A stretch of DNA of 43,724 bases from Acidobacteriota bacterium (GTDB taxonomy: Bacteria > Acidobacteriota > Thermoanaerobaculia > Multivoradales > J023). Below are positions 24,609 through 31,860 of the stretch, piece after piece. Numbering within the stretch: the first letter of the stretch is position 1; every line of letters starts with the position of its first letter. Both the position numbers and the translations under genes were made by a program. The stretch is from NCBI GenBank assembly GCA_029263395.1, contig JAJCXO010000091.1, positions 1 through 43,724 on the forward strand. Direction: 5' to 3'. The notes under the pieces are model-generated. The model did no database searches. It saw only the letters and a program-made list of their open reading frames with translations, and had not been told where the DNA came from.

Positions 24609-25970
24609 ATGAACCGCTGGCCACTTCTGCAGCGCGAGATCGTCGCCGTCGCCCGATTGGCGACACCGGTGGTCGTGGTGCAGGTCGGAATGATGCTCAT
24701 GGGAGTGGTTGATGCCATGATGCTGGGGCGCCATTCGGAGCTTTCATTGGCGGCTGGTGCCCTTGGCAACAGTGTGAGTATCGGCTTGCTGTCGTTCCCG
24801 ATGGGTATCTTGATGGTCCTCGATCCATTGATCTCGCAAGCTTTCGGAGCCGGCCGCCATGATCGCGTCGGGCGTCACTTCAAACGTGGTGTGGTGCTTG
24901 CTGTAGTACTGACCGTGCCGCTCTCCCTCGTCATGTGGCGGACCGAGGGTTTGCTGGAGTTGGTCGGGCAGAAGCCGGAGATTATCGACGACAGCTCGGC
25001 CTATCTGCGTACTTTGATCCTTGGCAATTTACCGTTTTTGCTGTTTGTCGTCGTGCGTCAAACTTTACAGGCGATGAGTCTGGTTCGGCCGGCGGTGATC
25101 GCAATCCTGATTTCCAACGCCATCAACGTGTTGGCCAACTACACGTTGATCTTCGGGCATTACGGTTTTCCGGCCCTCGGCGTCGTCGGATCGGCTTGGG
25201 CCACGACGATCTCGCGGTGGGTGATGTTCCTGATCCTGGTGGCTGGCTGCTTGCCGTTGTTGCGGCGCTACACCACAGGATCGTGGCTCGCGGCTATGAA
25301 ACGCGGCCCGTTTTTGCAGAAGTTGCGGATCGGGGTGCCGATTGGTGTCCAGACGTCGCTCGAGCTGTGGTTGTTCACGGCCATCGCGTTGATGATGGGC
25401 AATCTTGGTGCCCGCGAGCTTGCCGCTCATCAGATTGCTCTCAGCCTGGCAGCGTTATCGTTCATGATGCCACTTGGCATCAGCGGTGCCGCGGCGACCC
25501 GAGTGGGCAACGCCATAGGGAGACAGGATCCCGCCGGCGCCAAGCGTGCGGCGGCGGTCTGCCTGATTTTAGGGGTGTTGGTGATGTCAAGCTCGGCGCT
25601 GGTGTTTTGGTTGGCGCCGGAGTTCCTGAGCCGATGGTTTACCAACGAGAGCGGAGTGATCGCAGTAGCGGTATTGTTATTGCCGATCGCGGCGGCGTTC
25701 CAGGTGGCTGATGGTCTGCAGGTGGTCTCGATCGGTGTCCTTCGTGGCGCTGCCGATACCCGCTTTCCAGCGGTGATTGCTTTGGTCGGCTTCTGGTTCA
25801 TCGGCCTGCCGCTGGCGGCGTATCTCGCTTACCAAGTCGAACTCGGGCCGCGCGGCTTGTGGTGGGGGATCACGCTGGCGCTCAGCTCGGTTGCACTGCT
25901 GCTACTCGCCCGGGTGCGGGTTCGATTAGCGGGGCCATTGGATGCTGTCGTCGATCATGACGAAGACTGA
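24609..25970 (+). CDS. MATE-family efflux transporter
   Basis: This 453-residue inner-membrane protein has twelve membrane segments in two homologous halves. The first half begins LATPVVVVQVGMMLMGVVDAMMLGRHSELSLAAGAL and has LDPLISQAFGAGRHDRVG, the family signature; the second half repeats it as GVPIGVQTSLELWLFTAIALMMGNLGARELAAHQIALS and GNAIGRQDPAGAKRA. MATE proteins export cationic drugs or metabolites in exchange for Na+ or H+. GAGGAAG upstream supports ATG 24609; a GTG at 24606 directly precedes it. The 3' end overlaps the convergent gene at 25955 by 16 bases. Confidence 0.93.
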   Translation: MNRWPLLQREIVAVARLATPVVVVQVGMMLMGVVDAMMLGRHSELSLAAGALGNSVSIGLLSFPMGILMVLDPLISQAFGAGRHDRVGRHFKRGVVLAVVLTVPLSLVMWRTEGLLELVGQKPEIIDDSSAYLRTLILGNLPFLLFVVVRQTLQAMSLVRPAVIAILISNAINVLANYTLIFGHYGFPALGVVGSAWATTISRWVMFLILVAGCLPLLRRYTTGSWLAAMKRGPFLQKLRIGVPIGVQTSLELWLFTAIALMMGNLGARELAAHQIALSLAALSFMMPLGISGAAATRVGNAIGRQDPAGAKRAAAVCLILGVLVMSSSALVFWLAPEFLSRWFTNESGVIAVAVLLLPIAAAFQVADGLQVVSIGVLRGAADTRFPAVIALVGFWFIGLPLAAYLAYQVELGPRGLWWGITLALSSVALLLLARVRVRLAGPLDAVVDHDED

Positions 25971-26983
25971 GCCTGCAACAGCTCCGCTGCTCGTTCTACC
26001 CAATCGTCACGCAGAATCCGGCCACGAAAGGCTCCTAGCTGAGGCGATATTCGTGCGATGTCGTCTTCGGTCCAAGCCGCGATCTGATGGAACGTGGCGA
26101 TCCCGAGCTCGTTGAGCTTGCGGTGAAGTACCGGGCCGATTCCGCGAATCTGTTCCAAATTGTCCTCTGCTCTCGGCGATTCTAGGACGGCGGGTTCGAC
26201 TTCCGGTGTCAGCTCCGGCTGGCTCGAGGGTGCTCTCCTCGATTCGTTGATCTGTTCACGGATGTCCGTCATATCGGAGTCCGCGGTGTGAAGCTCCGTA
26301 GTACGTTGTTTGGTGTCGACTTGATGACGGCTCTCGACAGCCTTGCGGCGAAGCTTCTCGAGCTCGGCCATTCGCCTGGCCGAGCGCTGGCGTTCATTGC
26401 TCAGGGTCTGCTTGGAGGCCGCCAGGTCCTCTTCCAGTCGAGTATTCTGCTGCTTTAGAGCGACGAGTTGGTCGTGCTGCTCACGTTGGATGTGTTCCTT
26501 CTGTTCGAGTTTCTCGGTCCATTGGGCACCCAGCTGCTTGCCGCGTGCCTCGAGACGGTTCTGGCGTTCGGCGAGCTCCGTCTTGAGCGTTTTGATGCTC
26601 TTCCACTCGCTAGCCACAGATGCTTGAGACTGCGTGACTTGCAGATTCAGTAGCTCGATCTTCTTGTCACGCCGGGCAACCTGCTCGCGCAATGCCACTG
26701 CCAAGTCGGTCTCGACAGTCGGATCGGTGACGGTTAGAACCGGTGCGTTGCGGGCCAATCTCAACTCGGCACGCAAGCTCTCCTCGGTCTGTCTAGCCTC
26801 GGCCAGCTGATTCTTGAAGGTCCCAGCGCGAGCATCGGCCTGTCGAACCTCCCGGCGCCAGCCATCTTCTAGCTGACGGTGGCTCCGGACAGCAACCATA
26901 TCCTTCGCTAGCCAACCCGCAAGGGCTCCAAGAAGGCCGCACACCACCAGACAAAACAGGATCTGTGTCATCAGAAACAACAC
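25955..26983 (-). CDS. Membrane-anchored coiled-coil protein with helix-hairpin-helix end
   Basis: This 342-residue protein has one N-terminal membrane helix (ILFCLVVCGLLGALAGWLA, about residues 8-26), then a long coiled coil from about 35 to 230 rich in E, R, Q and L. The C-terminus has RGIGPVLHRKLNELGIATFHQIAAWTEDDIARI (about 282-316), a helix-hairpin-helix of the type found in ribosomal L21-like and nucleic-acid-linked proteins. Such proteins in other bacteria are of unknown role; DNA or RNA binding near the membrane is inferred. It follows the BON-domain gene by 3 bases in the same operon. A second ATG at 26971 is possible. Confidence 0.75.
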   Translation of the reverse strand: MLFLMTQILFCLVVCGLLGALAGWLAKDMVAVRSHRQLEDGWRREVRQADARAGTFKNQLAEARQTEESLRAELRLARNAPVLTVTDPTVETDLAVALREQVARRDKKIELLNLQVTQSQASVASEWKSIKTLKTELAERQNRLEARGKQLGAQWTEKLEQKEHIQREQHDQLVALKQQNTRLEEDLAASKQTLSNERQRSARRMAELEKLRRKAVESRHQVDTKQRTTELHTADSDMTDIREQINESRRAPSSQPELTPEVEPAVLESPRAEDNLEQIRGIGPVLHRKLNELGIATFHQIAAWTEDDIARISPQLGAFRGRILRDDWVERAAELLQAQSSS

Positions 26984-26986
26984 GAC

Positions 26987-27766
26987 TCAGTTCGCTCCCC
27001 TCTCCCTTGAACGGTTCTCAGGTGCCTCTGGCGCCAGCTTTTCGGGTGCTGGTGGTTCGGGCGATGTTTCGGGCAAGATCTTCACATCACTGAAGAAAAC
27101 GCGGACCTCGGGTGCCGCGTCCCGGGCCAGAGCCTCGAGCCGTTGACGTGCCGTGTGGCTTTCTACACTGCCGGATAATCGCAGCCCATCACCACGCAGA
27201 CGGAAAATGAGGTTGTGTGAGGTTCCGTCGGTCGATTCGCCAGAAGGTCTAACGGCTCGTGAGGCAACCGCCACAAGATCGACGGCACGAGCCATGGCTG
27301 CGCCGTCCTCCGCGGCCTCGTTGACGGTCAGGCGATGGTCCACATGAGCTTCGCCGAAGAGCTCTATCGCCTTTTGTATCAGCTCCCGGCGCCGAGGTAC
27401 CGACGGTACTGATCCCTTCAAGAGGATCTCGCCAGCTCGCAAGTGGATTTCGAGATAGGGCAAGACGGGCTCTGGCTTGGGTTGCGGTACAACGACCAAC
27501 AGGTTGACGACTTTGCGGATACCAGGAACACTGCGGACCAGTTGCTCCGCCTCGCGCCCCTGGTTGGCTGTGACAACCGTTCCCTGCAGCTCTACATCGC
27601 GGCCGTTGAAACGAGGTTTGACGTCGGCTAAGCCGGCGGCCCCGAGCCGATCTGTCGAGGTCGAGACCAAAGACGTTTCGATCCGCGGCGGATGGTGACG
27701 GAGACAGAAACCAACCCAAACAAGTTGGGCGATCAACGTCATGGCCAAAGCGGCTGGGCGCCACAT
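26987..27766 (-). CDS. BON-domain membrane or periplasmic protein
   Basis: This 259-residue protein has an N-terminal hydrophobic segment (ALAMTLIAQLVWVGFCL) that anchors or exports it. Two to three BON-like units follow: RFNGRDVELQGTVVT with VRSVPGIRKVVNLLVV (about residues 50-90), LEIHLRAGEILLKGSVPS with HVDHRLTV (about 102-150), and LIFRLRGDGLRLSGSVESHTARQRLEALA (about 190-220). The C-terminus is Pro/Glu-rich. BON domains occur in membrane-stabilising proteins such as OsmY and in the OmpATb N-terminus. It lies between the cysteine desulfurase and coiled-coil genes with gaps of 12 and 3 bases, clearly one operon. Confidence 0.75.
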   Translation of the reverse strand: MWRPAALAMTLIAQLVWVGFCLRHHPPRIETSLVSTSTDRLGAAGLADVKPRFNGRDVELQGTVVTANQGREAEQLVRSVPGIRKVVNLLVVVPQPKPEPVLPYLEIHLRAGEILLKGSVPSVPRRRELIQKAIELFGEAHVDHRLTVNEAAEDGAAMARAVDLVAVASRAVRPSGESTDGTSHNLIFRLRGDGLRLSGSVESHTARQRLEALARDAAPEVRVFFSDVKILPETSPEPPAPEKLAPEAPENRSRERGAN

Positions 27767-27778
27767 GCGGAGGAGACC

Positions 27779-28942
27779 TCAGACTGCCATGACGGCACTG
27801 ACTGCGTGCAGTGCTTCCAGGTTAGAAGCCAGCTCAGCCAAGAATGCATCGACGTCTTGCGCGGTGTTGGTCATCCCGAAGCTGATCCGCAACGACGACA
27901 GGGCTTCGTTTTCCGAAGTACCCATCGCGACGACGGCCGCGCTCGGTTGTGGCTTGCCAGCATGACAAGCCGAGCCGGTTGAAACAGCAAAGCCGGCTTT
28001 GTCGAGCCGCAACATCAGCGCATGGCCCGACAAGCCGGGGAACGCCACGTGGGAAGTGTGCGGGAGCCGCTTGCTGTCAGCGCAGTGGATCACTGCGTTT
28101 GGAACGGTGGCAAGGCCGCGCTCAAATCGATCCCGCAACGCGACCAGATGGGTCTTGCGCGTCTCGAGTTCGTCGGCAGCCAGGGCCGCCGCTTCGCCAA
28201 GTCCAACAATCGCGGGTACGTTTTCGGTGCTGGCGCGGCGGTTGTTTTCTTGAGCCCCGCCGAGCAAGAGCGGCTCGAGCTCGGCGCCCTTGCGATACCA
28301 CAGGGCTGCGACCCCGGGAGGACCATGGAATTTGTGCCCGGCGAGAGTGAGGTAGTCGACACCGAGAGTGTCTACGTTGACCGGAATTTTACCGATCGCT
28401 TGGACGGCGTCACACAGCACCGGTGCACCCTGGTGGTGGCACAACCTGACGATTTCGGAGATGGGCTGGATCGTGCCGAGCTCGTTGTTGGCCAGCATCG
28501 AGCAGACCAGTCGGGTGTCCTCGCACAGTGCATTCTCGACGTCGGGAGCCGCGATGCGTCCATCAGCACCTGGTTGTAGCTCGGTCACGCGGAACTCGCC
28601 GCCTCGGGCGCTGTGGTGGCGAACCCAATCTGCAGCCTTGCGGATCGAGGGGTGCTCCAAGACCGAGCTGACGAGGTGGCCCCGGTAACCGCAGCGTCGT
28701 GCCATGGCGTAGATCACCATGTTGTTGGCCTCGGTACCCGAAGCTGTGAACACGATGTCGGAAGCCCGGGCTCCGATCAACGTTGCGACTTTTTCTCTTG
28801 CGCCGTCCACCGCCCGTCGGGCCTGCCGTCCGGCGGTGTGGGCTGAAGACGGATTGCCATGGAGCTCACCGAGCCAAGGCAGCATCGCCGTCCGTACTCT
28901 CGGATCAAGAGGGGTCGTCGCGTTGTGGTCCAAGTAGATCAT
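27779..28942 (-). CDS. Cysteine desulfurase (NifS/IscS class)
   Basis: This 387-residue PLP enzyme removes sulfur from cysteine, giving alanine and an enzyme persulfide for Fe-S clusters or thiolated tRNA. The N-terminus MIYLDHNATTPLDPRV is the family hallmark. The PLP Lys is in TLAGHKFHGPPGVAAL (about residue 202), a His-Asn pair lies in SMLANNELGTIQPI, and the active Cys is in STGSACHAGKPQPSAAV (about 325). ATG 28942 is chosen from this conserved start; an ATG at 28960 would add six residues. No scaffold, ferredoxin or iscR gene is adjacent, so the sulfur acceptor is unclear. BON and coiled-coil genes follow in the operon. Confidence 0.93.
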   Translation of the reverse strand: MIYLDHNATTPLDPRVRTAMLPWLGELHGNPSSAHTAGRQARRAVDGAREKVATLIGARASDIVFTASGTEANNMVIYAMARRCGYRGHLVSSVLEHPSIRKAADWVRHHSARGGEFRVTELQPGADGRIAAPDVENALCEDTRLVCSMLANNELGTIQPISEIVRLCHHQGAPVLCDAVQAIGKIPVNVDTLGVDYLTLAGHKFHGPPGVAALWYRKGAELEPLLLGGAQENNRRASTENVPAIVGLGEAAALAADELETRKTHLVALRDRFERGLATVPNAVIHCADSKRLPHTSHVAFPGLSGHALMLRLDKAGFAVSTGSACHAGKPQPSAAVVAMGTSENEALSSLRISFGMTNTAQDVDAFLAELASNLEALHAVSAVMAV

Positions 28943-29030
28943 GAGTTGGCCCGGGGACACATCGAGTCAGTCTAGCGCAAAGTATCCAGCGGTTCAGGCA
29001 GTCTGGGAGTGACCTGAGCCCGTAGTGCCA

Positions 29031-29077
29031 AGTGGTATCCTGACCTGCCTGGATCGCAGAAGTGTTGACTCGTCCCA
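29031..29077 (+). promoter_or_regulatory. Promoter-type block upstream of the first GWxTD gene
   Basis: AGTGGTATCCT at 29031-29041 looks like an extended -10 (TGG-TATCCT). A second motif, TTGACTCGTCCCA, lies 34 bases downstream of its start at 29065-29077. Both motifs recur at nearly identical spacing before the second GWxTD gene, which marks them as conserved regulatory sequence. No strong -35 is seen. Confidence 0.5.
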
Positions 29078-29136
29078 TCACGATCGTTTGAAGGCCGACA
29101 GACGCTCTAGGATGCAATGTCGAGGTTTACCGAGTC

Positions 29137-31770
29137 ATGTCAACTCACCGAACGCCAGGACAGGCCCACCCACTTTCAAGACAGCCTCCAAATACCATGA
29201 CAGCCCAACCGAACACGAGGACACCGAACACGATGACACCGGCACAACAATTTCCTCGCCCTCAGCGAACGCGGCATACTCCGCGATCGTGGCTGGTCTT
29301 GTTGTTGATCATTTTGATGGCTGCGCCCGGTGTTGCTGAGGCCAAGAAGAAGCCGAAAAAAGAGGATCTGCTGCCAGAGCAGTACAAAGCCTGGCTTTCA
29401 GATGTCCAGTTCATCATCAGCGACGATGAAAAGGCGCTTTTTGTAGAGCTCGAGAAGGACTACCAGCGAGATGCGTTCATCGAGCGTTTCTGGAAGGTCC
29501 GCGACCCTTATCCGCGCACCTCACGCAACGAATTCCGTGAGAGTTATGACGCACGGTTGCGGTTTGTTCACCAAGAGCTCGGAGGCCTGAAAGACGATCG
29601 CTCCCAGACCGTGCTGCTCAACGGCCCTCCGGCCGACTCCATCAAGGTCAAGTGCACGCCTTATCTGTGGCCCACCGAGGTCTGGTATTACGATGGTAGT
29701 GACACTGTGTCCTTCGAGTTCCTGCTGCTGTTTTACCAGCCATGGGGTCATGGCAAGTACCGCATGTGGCAGCCGATGGACGGGTTCCGGGAGCTGTCTC
29801 AAGAGCAGAATGTAACCCTCGATAGCATCGTTCGGCGTTGTGGTGGCGATCAGGGTCGCGCCATCGCTCAGGCAATAGGCTTCTTGAACAGCCAAGGTGG
29901 GGCTGTTGGTGCCCAGATGTTGCTGTCGCGGATTCAGAAAAAGCCCAAGCCGCCAGCCAAAGAGTGGGTCGCCACGTTCTCGACCTACTCGACCGATGTG
30001 CCCGCTGAAGCCGAAACGTTCGAAACCGAAATATCCCTCGACTATCCCGGTCGCCATCTGAGTCGGAGCATCCTGCAGGGTAACGTCGAGGTCCCGGTCG
30101 AAGCGCTCCAGAGCGCCCAGGTCGGAACCCACCAATCCTATGATCTGATGCTCAACGGTGAGGTCTTGCGGGAAGGTAAGCTGTTCGAGAACTTTCGCTA
30201 CAAGTACGACTTCCCTCTCGACGAGGTCCGAGGCGATCGTTTGCCGTTGGTATTCCAGCGGTACTTGCGACCCGGCACCTATCAACTGATCGTCAAAGTC
30301 GAGGACATTGCCAGCGGTCACTTTAGTCGCCACGAGCGTGAAATCGAGGTCCCGTTGTTGGACGCCGCACCGGCGCCGGAACCCACGGATCCAGAAACTG
30401 CGAGGTTGTTGGCTGAGGCCAATGCCGCTATCCGCACGGGTGAAAACACCATCAAGATTTCACCGTTGCAGGGTGAGTGGCAGACCGGCCTGGTCCGCAT
30501 CGATGCCGCGAGTACCGGCGACGACATTAAAAAAGTGGTGTTCTTACTCGACGACAGGCCGATTCTCACCAAGAAAAGTCCGCCCTACAACGTCGAGATC
30601 GATCTTGGTCAGGTGCCGCGCTCTCGTGTCCTGCGGATCGAGGCCTATAACGCATCGGATGAAGAATTGGCGAGCGACGAGAAGATGCTCAACGCTGGGC
30701 AGCATCGATTTGCGGTGCGGTTGACCGAGCCGCGCCGCAACAAGACCTACCGTACCAGCATTCGAGCCCAGGCCGACGTGCTAGTTCCAGACGGCGAGGT
30801 TGTGCATCGGGTCGAGTTCTACCTCAACGAAACCCTGGTCTCGACGTTGTATCAGCCGCCATTCATCCAGCCCATTATTCTGCCCGAGGGTGGCGCGATC
30901 GGCTATGTGCGGGCGGTGGCCTACACTCCGGATGATCTGTCGACCGAAGACTTGGTGTTCATCAATGCACCGGAGAATTTCGAGGAGATCGAGGTCGATT
31001 TTGTCGAGCTGTACACCACAGTGCTCGACAAGTCGAAACGCCCGGTCGACAATCTGAGTCAGTCGGACTTCAGCGTGTTCGAAGATGGTGTTGCGCAGGA
31101 GCTGTTACGGTTCGATCAGGTGAGAAACCTGCCGATCTATGCAGCCGTCATGCTCGACGTGTCGGCTTCGATGGAAGATGGCTTGCAGCAGACACAGGCG
31201 GCGGCGCTGCATTTCTTCGAACAGGCGGTGACCCCGAAGGATCGCGCGGCGATCATCACCTTCAACGACCATCCCAATCTGGCGACCAAATTCACCAATG
31301 ACGTCGAGGATCTAGCGGGGGGGCTCGCTGGACTCAAGGCGGAGCGCGGTACCGCTCTCTACGACAGTCTGATCTTCACGCTGTACTACTTCAATGGCAT
31401 CAAAGGACAGCGTGCGGTTCTCTTATTGTCTGACGGCAAAGACGAGTCGAGTCGTTTCGACTTCGACGACGCCCTGGAATACGCACGGCGTGCCGGTGTG
31501 GCGATTTACGTCATCGGGCTGAACCTGCCGCGCAAGGACTACGGCAAAATCAGTAAGTTGGCCGAGGAAACCGGCGGTCGCTCCTTCTTGGTGGACGACC
31601 CCTCCGAGCTCACCGCTGTTTACGACGCCATTCAACTGGAGCTGCGCTCACGCTACTTGCTCGCCTACCAGAGCTCCAACACCAGCGGCAAAGAAGACTT
31701 CCGTACGATCACCCTCGATCTGGCACCGTCCGGCCTGGATGCCAAAACTTTGCGGGGTTATTACCCCTAG
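29137..31770 (+). CDS. GWxTD-domain protein with acidobacterial-type VWFA domain (paralog 1)
   Basis: This 877-residue secreted or surface protein begins with an uncertain N-terminus; ATGs at 29137, 29197 and 29233 all precede the signal segment WLVLLLIILMAAPGVAEA (about residues 52-69). The GWxTD domain follows: QYKAWLSDVQFIISDDEK, DYQRDAFIERFWKVRDPYPRT (about 80-135) and EVWYYDG. A beta-rich middle part carries RRVEFYLNETL-like sandwich repeats. A VWFA domain with MIDAS motif DVSASM (about residue 673) and LLLSDGKDESS ends at KTLRGYYP. VWFA domains bind ligands through a metal. The function of GWxTD proteins is not established to me. A paralog follows 90 bases downstream. Confidence 0.88.
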   Translation: MSTHRTPGQAHPLSRQPPNTMTAQPNTRTPNTMTPAQQFPRPQRTRHTPRSWLVLLLIILMAAPGVAEAKKKPKKEDLLPEQYKAWLSDVQFIISDDEKALFVELEKDYQRDAFIERFWKVRDPYPRTSRNEFRESYDARLRFVHQELGGLKDDRSQTVLLNGPPADSIKVKCTPYLWPTEVWYYDGSDTVSFEFLLLFYQPWGHGKYRMWQPMDGFRELSQEQNVTLDSIVRRCGGDQGRAIAQAIGFLNSQGGAVGAQMLLSRIQKKPKPPAKEWVATFSTYSTDVPAEAETFETEISLDYPGRHLSRSILQGNVEVPVEALQSAQVGTHQSYDLMLNGEVLREGKLFENFRYKYDFPLDEVRGDRLPLVFQRYLRPGTYQLIVKVEDIASGHFSRHEREIEVPLLDAAPAPEPTDPETARLLAEANAAIRTGENTIKISPLQGEWQTGLVRIDAASTGDDIKKVVFLLDDRPILTKKSPPYNVEIDLGQVPRSRVLRIEAYNASDEELASDEKMLNAGQHRFAVRLTEPRRNKTYRTSIRAQADVLVPDGEVVHRVEFYLNETLVSTLYQPPFIQPIILPEGGAIGYVRAVAYTPDDLSTEDLVFINAPENFEEIEVDFVELYTTVLDKSKRPVDNLSQSDFSVFEDGVAQELLRFDQVRNLPIYAAVMLDVSASMEDGLQQTQAAALHFFEQAVTPKDRAAIITFNDHPNLATKFTNDVEDLAGGLAGLKAERGTALYDSLIFTLYYFNGIKGQRAVLLLSDGKDESSRFDFDDALEYARRAGVAIYVIGLNLPRKDYGKISKLAEETGGRSFLVDDPSELTAVYDAIQLELRSRYLLAYQSSNTSGKEDFRTITLDLAPSGLDAKTLRGYYP

Positions 31771-31809
31771 CCGCTGAGTGGCTCAGTCGATTGGGCCTCA
31801 CGATGGTCC

Positions 31810-31857
31810 AGTGGTATCTTTGGACTGTCCAGAACCTCGGGACGTTCACTCGTCCCA
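31810..31857 (+). promoter_or_regulatory. Promoter-type block upstream of the second GWxTD gene
   Basis: AGTGGTATCTT (31810-31820) and TTCACTCGTCCCA (31845-31857) repeat the two motifs found before the first GWxTD gene, 35 rather than 34 bases apart. TTGGGC about 18 bases upstream of TATCTT may be the -35. The second motif runs into the presumed start codon, so it may be an operator or leader element rather than core promoter. Confidence 0.5.
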
Positions 31858-31860
31858 GTG

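Noticed and set aside
24935-25711. Plus-strand alternative frame of 258 codons in the MATE gene
   Set aside because: It lacks hydrophobic segments and overlaps completely with a well-conserved transporter.
29521-30333. Minus-strand open frame of 270 codons inside the first GWxTD gene
   Set aside because: No domain or ribosome site; the opposite strand holds a clear conserved gene.
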